From the NCBI GenBank assembly GCA_964404075.1, contig CAYOIM010000002.1, positions 1 to 43,902 on the forward strand: 43,902 nt of DNA, given 5' to 3'. Origin of the DNA: CAYTED01 sp964404075 (GTDB lineage Bacteria > Patescibacteriota > Minisyncoccia > Moranbacterales > UBA1568). The notes under the pieces were generated by a model. The model was not told the origin of the DNA and searched no databases. It saw only the letters and a list, made by a program, of their open reading frames with translations. Made by a program: the position numbers and the translations under genes. Below, piece by piece: positions 7,866-16,442 of this stretch (its first letter is position 1; each line of letters opens with the position of its first letter).

Positions 7866-9662
7866 TTAGCGCTTGTGCTCGGTATCACCTTTGAAGAGTT
7901 CGAGAAGCTCTGGAAGTGCGAAGACGCCCACCTTCCCACTGGCATAGCTTTCCAGGGTGGCGGTCTTGTCTTCGAGCTCTTTCTGCCCAAGGACGAGGGT
8001 GTAGGGGATTTTCTCTACCTTCGTCTCGCGAATCCGTTTGCCGAGGGTCTCATTCATCTTCATCTCCGTGCGATAGCCCAGGTTCTTCAGTGTGAGATTG
8101 ATCTCCTCAGCGTACTCGTAGATATCTTCACCGACGGGGAGTATCGCCACCTGTACCGGCGCGAGCCAGAAGGGAAATGCTCCGGCATAGTGTTCGATCA
8201 TGATGCCCATGAATCGCTCAAGTGATCCGGATATGGCGCGATGAATGACGACGGGGCGCTCCTTTTCCCCGTGCTCGTTCATGAAGGAGAGGTCGAATCG
8301 TTCAGGCAAATTGAAATCACATTGGATGGTGGCGAGTTGCCATTCGCGACCGATGGCATCCTTGAATATGAAATCAAGTTTCGGACCATAGAAAGCGGCT
8401 TCGCCCTCAATGCGCCTATATGCCAGCCCATTTTCTTTCGCTGCGTCTTCAAGCGCATGTTCCGCGAGCGTCCAGGCCGTATCGGTTCCGAGATATTTGG
8501 TCGTATCTTCTCCTCTCACGGAAAGTGACACCCAGTACCCATCCATCATATTAAAGATGGTATAAAACTCTTTGATAATGGATACGATGGTGGATACTTC
8601 TTGCTTGATCTGCAAGTCGCGACAGAAAAGATGTCCGTCGTCCTGGGTGATCGCCCGTACCCTGGTGAGACCGCTCAGCTGACCGGATTTTTCATCGCGA
8701 TAGACGGTCGCCGGTTCGAAATACCGTACCGGCATATCGCGATAGGAGAATTGGTTATCGGAGAAAAGCTGCATGTGGTGGGGGCAGTTCATTGGTTTCA
8801 TGATGAACCGCTCTTCTTTTCCTTGGACGCGAAAGAGTTCATCGCCGAATTTTTCCGCATGTCCTGATGTGACATAGAGATCCTCTTTGGCGATATGTGG
8901 TGTCCAGACCTGCGAGTAGCCTTTTCCTTCATGGAGATCCCAGAGGAGATTTTCGATGGCTTTGCGGAGAATCATTCCTTTCGGTTGGAGGAGGGGGAGT
9001 CCGGATCCGACGAGGGGAGAGATTGTAAAGAGATTGAGTTCTTTGCCGAGTTTGCGGTGATCCCGCTTCTTTGCTTCTTCCTGTTGTGCGAGGTAGGTAT
9101 CGAGCTCCGTTTCGGTATCGAAGGCGAGTCCATAGATACGCGTGAGCATGGGATTCTGTTCATCCCCGCGCCAGTACGCGCCGGCGAGGTGGGTGAGGGT
9201 GAAGGATTTCGGATCGATCTCGCCTGTATTCTCGATATGAGGTCCTTCACAGAGATCGGTGAACCCCGTTAGAGGTTGCGAGGATTCTGAGTGTGCTTCT
9301 GCCCCTGACGGGGTGAATGAATCGGTATCGTAGAGGGTGATCGCCGCTCCTGCCTTCCCGATATCGTCGATGATGGCGAGTTTGTAGGGATTGTCGGCGA
9401 ATACTTCGCGCGCTTCAGTGGCTGTGACGGCGCGTTTCGTGAAGGAGAGCTTCTTGTTCACGAATTTCCGCATGGACTTCTCGAACGCTTTCAGATCATC
9501 TTGTGTCGGCGCTTTCCCTTCGCTGAAATCGATATCGTAGTAGAATCCGTTGTCGGTGACGGGACCGACGGAGAGTCGCGCGAGCGGGTCTCGTTCGAGC
9601 GCCGCCATGGCGAGGAGATGGGCGAGCGAATGTCTTTTCTTGAAGAGAGTATCGTGTTCCAT
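7866..9662 (-). CDS. thrS: threonine-tRNA ligase without TGS domain
   Basis: This 598-aa enzyme charges tRNA-Thr with threonine in the cytoplasm. It begins directly in the N2 editing domain (HSLAH at residues 11-15 and CEGPH near 150), so the N-terminal TGS domain of the ~640-aa enzyme is absent, as in other small bacterial lineages. The class II catalytic core follows: motif 2 around FEPATVYRDEKSG, zinc ligands in MNCPHH, DDGH and VVIHRA, and motif 3 GSLERFMGIMIEHY. The anticodon-binding domain fills the last ~100 residues (VQVAILPVGEDIYEYA). It starts 24 bases after the DUF4012 gene and probably shares its promoter. There is no strong Shine-Dalgarno before the ATG. Confidence 0.96.
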   Translation of the reverse strand: MEHDTLFKKRHSLAHLLAMAALERDPLARLSVGPVTDNGFYYDIDFSEGKAPTQDDLKAFEKSMRKFVNKKLSFTKRAVTATEAREVFADNPYKLAIIDDIGKAGAAITLYDTDSFTPSGAEAHSESSQPLTGFTDLCEGPHIENTGEIDPKSFTLTHLAGAYWRGDEQNPMLTRIYGLAFDTETELDTYLAQQEEAKKRDHRKLGKELNLFTISPLVGSGLPLLQPKGMILRKAIENLLWDLHEGKGYSQVWTPHIAKEDLYVTSGHAEKFGDELFRVQGKEERFIMKPMNCPHHMQLFSDNQFSYRDMPVRYFEPATVYRDEKSGQLSGLTRVRAITQDDGHLFCRDLQIKQEVSTIVSIIKEFYTIFNMMDGYWVSLSVRGEDTTKYLGTDTAWTLAEHALEDAAKENGLAYRRIEGEAAFYGPKLDFIFKDAIGREWQLATIQCDFNLPERFDLSFMNEHGEKERPVVIHRAISGSLERFMGIMIEHYAGAFPFWLAPVQVAILPVGEDIYEYAEEINLTLKNLGYRTEMKMNETLGKRIRETKVEKIPYTLVLGQKELEDKTATLESYASGKVGVFALPELLELFKGDTEHKR

Positions 9663-9686
9663 AATGGCGTTAATAGGGGTGGGGTA

Positions 9687-11111
9687 TTATTGTGCTTTGG
9701 CGAAAGAGAAGCGGATGTCTTTGCGGAGCGTCGCTTCCTGCGAGAATTCGCCTTCGACCGTCTTGAGCGTGACCTTGACCGGGATATCGCCGGTACCGCT
9801 TTGCTTTTGGATGAGGAGTCGGTAGTTGTCCGCGGTGATGGTATCGGGGAGCTCGTACCGGATGGAGGTGAGGAGGCTCTGATTCATGAGCGCGTCCACT
9901 TTGTAACTGAAAACGGTTTTCTTTAGAGTGGTATCATTTGCGGTGCTCACCCCGCCGGTTTTCTGGCGGCTTCCCTCGATATAGGTGGATCCGGTCGGAG
10001 CGAGTACGCGGGTGTAACTGTGATAGTCGCTGGTACGCCAGTCGCCGTAGGTCGCGGTGTGGTTGTAGGTGTAGGTGAGTGTCGCCATTCCTTTCGTTCC
10101 GGTGAAATCGACGACATAGTCGAGGGATCGCTTCACATAGTAGTCGCTTTTCAGCGCGCCGATATTCGCATCGACGACCATGAGGAAGTCATTGTTCCAA
10201 TCTTTGGCGACGGCTCCGTCCCAATAGACGCCTGAGATGAGATTCTGGAGTTCGGCGTCCCTGAAAAAGAGCTGGATATTCTTGTCCCGCAACTCCTCGA
10301 GTCCGAGATCGGCGATGCGTTTCAAATCATTGAGACTGGTTATCTTGCTGACGATTTCCCTGGCGAGGCGTTTCATGACATTTTTTCGGTTCTGCTTGAG
10401 TTCGGCAGGAATATCTTCTCCGAGGAAATCTTTCTCGACATCTTCTTCGAGCGATATGGCGGCATTTTCTTCCGTATAGGTGCCGAAGCCGGGGATGGTG
10501 ATGGGACCGGTGATGCCGATGACATGATTGAGGACATCCGCGTTGATGGCGATGATGCCGTCGAATCGCTCTCGTCCGCCACCGAGGCGATAGAAATACT
10601 CCGCTTTCGCGGCATTGGTCGGGAAGTCGGGAGAGAAGTTGGAATCATGGAGGAGCCAGCGTCTGACCTGTCCGTAGCGGGTGAGCGGCCACGGGGGAGT
10701 GATCTTGATATCGGCATCCTTGATGCGCTGATCGAGCAGATTGGCATCTTCGACGACGAAAGAGAGGATCTGCCCATCTTTCACCTTCAGGACGCCGTAC
10801 TGTCCGAGGAATCCGCCGCCTGGACGGAGTTCGTAGTTGTTCTGGAGCAGGATGAAGAAGGAGTGGGTCTTGCTATCAGTTGCGGTGAATCTCGCGACGA
10901 GGGTGCCGATCGCGTCGATCTCCTTCTTCGTATCCTGCTCGATCGGGAGGATTTTCGAGACATTTTTTATGATGGCGATCGATGTCCGCGCGATTTCGGT
11001 ACTGTTGTTTTTGAGGATACTTGGGAGGAAAAAATATCCGGAAATCCCGAGAAGAAGGAAAAAAGCGACAAAAAAAGAGAGCTTCGGTCGTCTGGCGATA
11101 CAGGGGAGCAT
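9687..11111 (-). CDS. membrane-anchored DUF4012 protein
   Basis: The 474-aa protein has one membrane helix near the N-terminus (LSFFVAFFLLLGISGYFFL, about residues 10-28) and a large external part. The DUF4012 hallmark NNYELRPGGGFLGQYG is present near residue 88, followed by FDGIIAINADVLNHVIGITGPI. Proteins of this type are common in CPR and Gram-positive genomes, often near cell-envelope or polysaccharide genes; the function is unknown. Its gene is transcribed just ahead of thrS. A TTGAAA/TAGAAT promoter lies upstream. Confidence 0.85.
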   Translation of the reverse strand: MLPCIARRPKLSFFVAFFLLLGISGYFFLPSILKNNSTEIARTSIAIIKNVSKILPIEQDTKKEIDAIGTLVARFTATDSKTHSFFILLQNNYELRPGGGFLGQYGVLKVKDGQILSFVVEDANLLDQRIKDADIKITPPWPLTRYGQVRRWLLHDSNFSPDFPTNAAKAEYFYRLGGGRERFDGIIAINADVLNHVIGITGPITIPGFGTYTEENAAISLEEDVEKDFLGEDIPAELKQNRKNVMKRLAREIVSKITSLNDLKRIADLGLEELRDKNIQLFFRDAELQNLISGVYWDGAVAKDWNNDFLMVVDANIGALKSDYYVKRSLDYVVDFTGTKGMATLTYTYNHTATYGDWRTSDYHSYTRVLAPTGSTYIEGSRQKTGGVSTANDTTLKKTVFSYKVDALMNQSLLTSIRYELPDTITADNYRLLIQKQSGTGDIPVKVTLKTVEGEFSQEATLRKDIRFSFAKAQ

Positions 11112-11138
11112 TTGATTTTCAGAAAAAATTATGTTTCT

Positions 11139-11166
11139 ATTCTAGCAGGAGGAAGGCTTTTTTCAA
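11139..11166 (-). promoter_or_regulatory. promoter of the DUF4012-thrS unit
   Basis: On the minus strand, TTGAAA, a 16-base spacer and TAGAAT lie 28 bases upstream of the ATG at 11111. This fits a sigma70-type promoter. Confidence 0.5.
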
Positions 11167-11262
11167 AGGGAGAGCGCGCCCTCAAAATATGAGATGGGTA
11201 TGATGGTGGTATCCGCGCACCGAAAAAGATTTCGGTGCGGGGTGGGCGCGATCTTTGTCGTA

Positions 11263-11333
11263 GCGGGTATAGTATAGTGGTAATACATGACCTTCCCAAG
11301 GTTAAGCGACGGGTTCGATTCCCGTTACCCGCT
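11263..11333 (+). tRNA. tRNA-Gly (anticodon CCC)
   Basis: A cloverleaf can be drawn by eye. The acceptor stem is GCGGGTA/TACCCGC, the D arm is GTAT...ATAC, and the anticodon stem TGACC/GGTTA has loop TTCCCAA, giving anticodon CCC. The T arm is ACGGG/CCCGT with loop TTCGATT. The discriminator base is T and no CCA is encoded, so CCA must be added after transcription. It lies between the divergent DUF4012 and ftsK genes. Confidence 0.93.
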
Positions 11334-11398
11334 CATCAAACATACAAACACTCAAATTGAGTGGCTTTGTCATCGAGTGATCTTTTCACTGTTTCGTC

Positions 11399-11427
11399 TT
11401 GGCGGGAGGGAGCGACAGTGGTACAAT
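11399..11427 (+). promoter_or_regulatory. ftsK promoter (leaderless start)
   Basis: TTGGCG, a 17-base spacer and TACAAT end seven bases before the ATG at 11435. Transcription should start at or beside the start codon, so the mRNA would have no leader. Confidence 0.6.
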
Positions 11428-11434
11428 ACACTGT

Positions 11435-13852
11435 ATGGGACGACGAAAGAAAAAGGATTTCGATGAGGAATTGGATGAGGATGATGTTCCGAAAGAAGAG
11501 CGGAGACCATCGCTCAAAGGAGACGCAAAGCGAAGCATACTCGCTGTTTTTTGTGTGGCGTTCGCGGTTTTGTTTACCCTCGGATACTTCGAGGGAGCAG
11601 GGTCATTCGGAGCGTTCCTCGATAGCATCCTGCGTGTTTCATTTGGCTGGGGGAAGTGGATCGTACCATTCCTTCTTATCGCTCTCGCCGTATTTTTCCT
11701 GAAACGGGGGAGGGCGACGCTCTCAGATTGGGTGCGGATCCTCGGCTTTGCATTGCTCTCACTCTCATTCCTCGGTTTTTTCCACTTGTATCTCGGCGGA
11801 ACGAAAGAAGAGTTATTCGTTGCCGCGCAGGCAGGACGGGGCGGGGGGTATCTCGGCTTCGGCCTCGCATCATTCCTCCTCTCGTTCATGGGGAAGGTCG
11901 CCGGGACGGTGATCCTGCTCATGTTCTTTCTCATCGGTCTCATAGCGGCATTCAATGTATCGCTCCACCATGCTTTCGGATATTTGTGGGAGAAAATGCC
12001 GGCGAGGAACCGTGACGAGTCGGATACCGCTTTCCATGATGGTGTCATGACGGATGACCAGAAAGCCGTGCTCACAAAGGAGGCAGAAGATATTTCACTG
12101 TCACGGGACTTCTCGCTTCCTGATGTCGAGGGCGTTTCGGATCAGCCCTCTCATAATATCGGTCATATTTCCATCGAGGGAGATCGGGATGAGGATGCCG
12201 GAGGTGGCATCGCGCAACTTTCTTTCGATGATGAGGAAGATCGCGAGGATTTCAAAGATGATGAACCGTTGAAAGAAAAGCCGAAGAAAAAACGGCGAGC
12301 GCCGGCATACGCCTGGCAACTTCCGGCGATGGATCTTCTCGAAAAGGGCGGAGACAAGGGTCAGGGAGGGGATGTGGAGAAGAACAAGAATACGATTCAG
12401 CATACCCTGAAGTACTTCGGTATCGATGTGGAGCCGGGGGAGGTGCAGGTGGGTCCGGCGGTGACGCAGTATTCTTTCAAGCCGGCCGTCGGAGTGAAAC
12501 TCTCGAAGATTACGACGCTCAATAATGATATTTCTCTCGCCCTCGCCAAGCACCCGATCCGCATCGAGGCGCCGATCCCGGGGAAGTCCCTCATCGGTTT
12601 CGAAGTGCCGAATGCCGGCAAGGCGCTGGTGCGTCTCCGTGAAGCATTTCTCTCCAAGGAATATGCGGAGAAGAAATCCCCGCTCCTCGTCGTGGTGGGT
12701 CAGGATGTTTCGGGAAAATACATGATGGCGAACCTTGCGAAAATGCCGCATGTGCTCGTCGCCGGTGCGACCGGCACGGGAAAGAGCGTCTGCATCAACA
12801 CCATGCTTCTCTCGCTCCTCTATCAGAACTCCCCGGAGGATTTGAAGCTCATTCTCGTCGATCCGAAGCGCGTCGAATTGTCATTCTATAATGGCATTCC
12901 GCATCTCAAATCCAATGTGATCACCGACAATGCGCGCGTGGTGAATGCGCTCAAGTGGGCGGTCCGCGAGATGGAAAATCGGTACAAGATTCTGGAGCAG
13001 GCGAAAGTGCGCGACATCGGGAGCTACCACGAGAAGCGATCGCGCGGTGAGAAATTGCTCGTTCCGAGGGAAGGGGGCGGTCTCGAAGAGGAGGATATGC
13101 CGCACCTTCCGTACATCGTGATCGTCGTCGATGAGATGGCGGACCTCATGAGTTCGCATGGCAAGGAGGTGGAGCGGCTCATCGTTCGGCTCGCGCAGAT
13201 GTCGCGGGCCATCGGCATACACCTCATCCTCGCGACCCAGCGGCCGGAGGTGACCGTCATCACGGGACTCATCAAGGCGAATGTGCCGGCCCGCATGGCA
13301 TTCACGATGCGCAGTCAGATCGACTCTCGGACGATTCTCGATACCGGCGGTGCGGAGAAACTGCTCGGGAGCGGCGATATGCTGTTCATGATGCCGGGTA
13401 TGCAGCAACCGCGGCGCTTGCAGGGCATCTTTATTTCCGAATCGGAAGTACGGAGAGTGGTGGACTTTTTGAAAAAACAGAAAGAAGAATTGGGCGCAGA
13501 AGATATCGGCGAGGATTTCTCAAATGGCGATGAGGAAGTCGGGAGTGATATGTTTGCGCCGACTCCTGAGGGCGAGGTGCGCGATGATGTCGATCCGATG
13601 TATGAACAGGCGAAACAGCTCGTTATCGAAACGAGGCGCGCCGCGACGACATTCCTCCAGACGAGGCTCGGTATCGGATATTCCCGTGGTGCGCGGCTCA
13701 TGGAAATGCTTGAGCAGAACGGTATCATCGGTCCGAGCAATGGCGCCAAGCCCCGTGAGATACTGGTCGGGAAAGACGGCGAGCGGAATGTGCCACAGTA
13801 CGGAGAAGATCCCCTGGCGGAACAGATCGCGAGGGATAAGTGGCAAGCGTAG
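11435..13852 (+). CDS. ftsK: FtsK/SpoIIIE-type DNA translocase
   Basis: The 805-aa pump moves double-stranded DNA at the division septum during chromosome segregation. The N-terminus is acidic and basic, followed by four membrane helices (about residues 30-180) and a charged linker. The motor domain has Walker A AGATGTGKS (443-451) and Walker B IVVDEMADLM (Asp566), with HLILATQRPEV after it. The C-terminal gamma winged helix (about 720-790, RRAATTFLQTRLGIGYSRGARLMEMLE) normally reads KOPS-like polarity sequences. I chose the ATG at 11435 because a promoter occupies the region of an earlier GTG at 11399. A palindrome of the hairpin family at 13930 probably ends the transcript. Confidence 0.95.
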   Translation: MGRRKKKDFDEELDEDDVPKEERRPSLKGDAKRSILAVFCVAFAVLFTLGYFEGAGSFGAFLDSILRVSFGWGKWIVPFLLIALAVFFLKRGRATLSDWVRILGFALLSLSFLGFFHLYLGGTKEELFVAAQAGRGGGYLGFGLASFLLSFMGKVAGTVILLMFFLIGLIAAFNVSLHHAFGYLWEKMPARNRDESDTAFHDGVMTDDQKAVLTKEAEDISLSRDFSLPDVEGVSDQPSHNIGHISIEGDRDEDAGGGIAQLSFDDEEDREDFKDDEPLKEKPKKKRRAPAYAWQLPAMDLLEKGGDKGQGGDVEKNKNTIQHTLKYFGIDVEPGEVQVGPAVTQYSFKPAVGVKLSKITTLNNDISLALAKHPIRIEAPIPGKSLIGFEVPNAGKALVRLREAFLSKEYAEKKSPLLVVVGQDVSGKYMMANLAKMPHVLVAGATGTGKSVCINTMLLSLLYQNSPEDLKLILVDPKRVELSFYNGIPHLKSNVITDNARVVNALKWAVREMENRYKILEQAKVRDIGSYHEKRSRGEKLLVPREGGGLEEEDMPHLPYIVIVVDEMADLMSSHGKEVERLIVRLAQMSRAIGIHLILATQRPEVTVITGLIKANVPARMAFTMRSQIDSRTILDTGGAEKLLGSGDMLFMMPGMQQPRRLQGIFISESEVRRVVDFLKKQKEELGAEDIGEDFSNGDEEVGSDMFAPTPEGEVRDDVDPMYEQAKQLVIETRRAATTFLQTRLGIGYSRGARLMEMLEQNGIIGPSNGAKPREILVGKDGERNVPQYGEDPLAEQIARDKWQA

Positions 13853-13929
13853 TGAAAAAATTTCTAATTTCCAATCCAATGCAATAATTTCGAAATTCCA
13901 GAATGAAGAAATTGAAGCATGAGAAACAG

Positions 13930-13963
13930 ACGGTCGTTCCGCTTTTTGAGCGGTGCGACCGCT
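13930..13963 (+). repeat. hairpin-family palindrome after ftsK
   Basis: Core ACGGTCGTTCCGCT, loop TTTTG, AGCGGTGCGACCGCT, with GAAAC on the left and GTTTC on the right extending the stem. It lies 78 bases past the ftsK stop and is a likely terminator. Confidence 0.75.
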
Positions 13964-14047
13964 GTTTCCAGGGAGCGAGCATTGAGAAAAGAAAAAAATA
14001 AAAACAAACATACAAACAGGCGGGCATCCTGTTTTTTCTGTGTCAGT

Positions 14048-14076
14048 TTGAGTAAATTTCTTATTTCCTCTAGAGT
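14048..14076 (+). promoter_or_regulatory. promoter of the RodZ-like gene
   Basis: TTGAGT, a 17-base spacer and TAGAGT end eight bases before the ATG at 14085, again predicting a leaderless or nearly leaderless mRNA. Confidence 0.5.
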
Positions 14077-14084
14077 GGATATAT

Positions 14085-15074
14085 ATGGAGGATACCGGAT
14101 TCAAACGCAAAAAGGTGGAGGCGATGACCCTCGGGGAAAAGATCGGGAAGCTTCGGAGCGAATACCGTATGAGCTTCACCGAGGTGTCGCGTGCCACGAA
14201 GATCCCGATCAAATACCTCGAATATTTGGAGCGCGCGGAATATGAGAAATTGCCGGCGGATGTCTATGTCCGCGGATACCTGCGGAGCTATGCGCGACAT
14301 CTCGGGCTCGCCGATGAGACCCTTATCAGACTCTACGAGAAGGAACAGCATATCAACAAGAATCTCGGACGGGAACGGAAGGTTTCCGGTATACGGCCGC
14401 GCTTGCCGCTCCAGGGTGCCGGGTTCGTGATGACATCGAAGGAGGTCATCATCGTCCTCTCCGCACTGATACTTTTCGTCATCGGCACCTATCTGTATCG
14501 GGAATTTCGCGCATTCGTTTCGGATCCGTACCTCATCGTGACGGAGCCTGCGAATGAAGCGGTCATCTCCGCCTCGGAGCTCAGTCTCTCCGGGAAAGCG
14601 GATGCGCGCGCGGTCGTATTGGTCAATGATACCCCTGTATCGGTCGGAAACGATGGGAGTTTTCATGAGAATCTCGTCCTGCATCCCGGTCAGAACACCA
14701 TCATCGTCGTGGCGAAAAATCGATTCGACAAGGAGAAGAGGATCGTGCTGTCGGTGAAGGCGGATATCGTTTCGAGCGCCGCACTCCTGTCCGATCCGAT
14801 GCCGATTGACAGCATGCGGAAGGAGAAGACATTTCCCGTCGAGCTCTCAGTGCGGGGCGAGAGCACGCGGGTGACGGTCGAAGTGGATGGGGCATTGGTG
14901 TACAGCGGACTCCTCGATGAAAAAAATCCGCGTCAGTTCGATGGCGTGAAACGGGTGAGGGTCCGTTCGGAGAATGGTCCCTTCACTTTCGTCCGGGTCG
15001 GGTCGAATGAGGTGGAACCACTTTCTTCCGCTCCAGGAACGGGAGAAAGGGAGTTTGTCGCACCGAATCCGTAG
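14085..15074 (+). CDS. RodZ-like helix-turn-helix membrane protein
   Basis: The 329-aa protein has the RodZ architecture. A cytoplasmic helix-turn-helix (about residues 15-90, with GEKIGKLRSEYRMSFTEVSRATKI and YVRGYLRSYARHLGL) is followed by a basic linker, one membrane helix (about 125-142) and an external part. The latter starts with a glucodextranase/Big-like beta domain (PYLIVTEPANEAVISASELSLSG, NTIIVVAKN) and ends in a DUF4115-like domain. RodZ links MreB to the envelope and helps set cell shape. No mreB is in the window, so a simple membrane HTH regulator remains possible. It precedes recA by about 200 bases. Confidence 0.8.
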   Translation: MEDTGFKRKKVEAMTLGEKIGKLRSEYRMSFTEVSRATKIPIKYLEYLERAEYEKLPADVYVRGYLRSYARHLGLADETLIRLYEKEQHINKNLGRERKVSGIRPRLPLQGAGFVMTSKEVIIVLSALILFVIGTYLYREFRAFVSDPYLIVTEPANEAVISASELSLSGKADARAVVLVNDTPVSVGNDGSFHENLVLHPGQNTIIVVAKNRFDKEKRIVLSVKADIVSSAALLSDPMPIDSMRKEKTFPVELSVRGESTRVTVEVDGALVYSGLLDEKNPRQFDGVKRVRVRSENGPFTFVRVGSNEVEPLSSAPGTGEREFVAPNP

Positions 15075-15281
15075 TATATAATGGTGGAGAGAGACAATTC
15101 TCGTTGTGTATGATACACTGTAAGTATGGTAAACTATCACACCAATTCTTTGCAGGTGTTGCTGGGGTGAAAGAAGAGAGGATAACTTACAAAATAATCA
15201 AGAGTAGAGAGTCGCATTTTTAGAATAGTATTGGCAGAGAGTTGGTGTGTTCGCAAACTAATCAATAAGGAGTCAATTCGT
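15075..15281 (+). promoter_or_regulatory. recA upstream region
   Basis: The ~207 bases before recA include a GTGTAT-G-ATACAC palindrome (15106-15118), which overlaps a TATGAT -10-like hexamer, and an AAGGAG ribosome site about ten bases before the ATG at 15282. I see no classic LexA box. The palindrome is the only candidate damage-response operator. Confidence 0.35.
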
Positions 15282-16319
15282 ATGGGAAAAGAAAAAGCGG
15301 TGAAAGCGGAGAAGGAAACGGTCAAGGAATTCAAGGGGGAACGGAAGAGCGTCAATGCCGTCGTACAGGAGATCCGTGACAAATTCGGCGAGGGGATGAT
15401 CATGAAGTTGGGCGATGTGAAACGAGTGGATATCGAGGCGATTTCCACCGGCTCTATCTCTCTCGATCTTGCGCTCGGTATCGGCGGTGTTCCGAAAGGG
15501 CGCATCGTCGAGATTTACGGACCGGAATCGTCCGGAAAGACGACGCTCACGCTCCATATCATCGCGAATGCGCAGAAGGCAGGCGGTGTCGCGGCCTTCG
15601 TCGATGCCGAGCATGCCATGGATCCGGAATATGCGAGGAAGATCGGTGTGAATGTGGATGAGCTTCTCATTTCCCAGCCGGATAGTGGAGAACAGGCGCT
15701 CGATATCGTCGAGACGCTCGTCCGGTCCAATGCGGTGGATGTCATCGTCGTGGATTCCGTCGCGGCGCTCGTTCCGCGGGCGGAAATCGAAGGTGAGATG
15801 GGGGATCATCATGTCGGTCGCCAGGCGAGGCTCATGTCTCAGGCGCTCCGCAAGCTGACTGCTATCATCGCGAAGTCGAATGTGGTTGTCATCTTCATCA
15901 ATCAGATCCGTATGAAGATCGGAGTCATGTTTGGCAATCCTGAGACGACGACCGGTGGCAATGCGCTCAAGTTCTACTCGTCGGTCCGTATCGAGATTCG
16001 TCGCGCGGCGCAGATCAAGAAGAACGAGGAAGTCGTGGGAAATCGTATCAATGTGAAAGTTGTGAAGAACAAGGTCGCGCCGCCGTTTCGTCACACGGAA
16101 TTCGATATCATGTACAATCAGGGGATTTCTTTCGAAGGGGATCTCATCGATACCGGCATCAAGTTCGAAGTGCTGAAGAAGTCCGGCAATTCGGTGCATT
16201 ATGGCGATATGAAGCTCGGCGCGGGGAGGGAGAGTGCCAAGGATTTCCTCCGGGAGAACGGGAAGATCGCGAAAGAGATTGAGAAGCAGGTCTGGAAGAA
16301 AGTGCGGGAGGCGGCATAG
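15282..16319 (+). CDS. recA: recombinase RecA
   Basis: The 345-aa RecA forms ATP-dependent filaments on single-stranded DNA for homologous recombination and repair. Walker A is GPESSGKT (80-87) and Walker B VIVVDSVAAL. The L1 loop region carries GEMGDHHVGRQARLMSQALRKL, and the L2 region lies in NQIRMKIGVMFGNPETTTGGNALKFY. I chose the ATG at 15282 because it has AAGGAG upstream; an in-frame TTG at 15231 lacks support. A lysine-rich N-terminal stretch of ~20 residues precedes the helix. The acidic C-terminal tail of E. coli RecA is absent; this protein ends KKVREAA. Confidence 0.97.
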   Translation: MGKEKAVKAEKETVKEFKGERKSVNAVVQEIRDKFGEGMIMKLGDVKRVDIEAISTGSISLDLALGIGGVPKGRIVEIYGPESSGKTTLTLHIIANAQKAGGVAAFVDAEHAMDPEYARKIGVNVDELLISQPDSGEQALDIVETLVRSNAVDVIVVDSVAALVPRAEIEGEMGDHHVGRQARLMSQALRKLTAIIAKSNVVVIFINQIRMKIGVMFGNPETTTGGNALKFYSSVRIEIRRAAQIKKNEEVVGNRINVKVVKNKVAPPFRHTEFDIMYNQGISFEGDLIDTGIKFEVLKKSGNSVHYGDMKLGAGRESAKDFLRENGKIAKEIEKQVWKKVREAA

Positions 16320-16436
16320 GGAGAAGGGCTGAGGGGTCGGATGGTTTCTGGAAATCAGAGCGCAGAGAAGGAACGGCGCCTCCATTCGGTGGCGTCGTTT
16401 CGTTCGGACGATGAAATCGCCGATCTCTCTCCGTGG

Positions 16437-16442
16437 TATAAT
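16437..16442 (+). promoter_or_regulatory. TATAAT box overlapping the transglycosylase start
   Basis: A perfect TATAAT overlaps the ATG at 16441. If this is the true -10, the message would begin at the next in-frame ATG (16450) and be leaderless. No good -35 box is visible. Confidence 0.45.

Noticed and set aside
15100..15130. LexA (SOS) box before recA
   Set aside because: GTGTATGATACAC is a palindrome but matches neither the Gram-negative CTGT-N8-ACAG nor the Gram-positive GAAC-N4-GTTC form.
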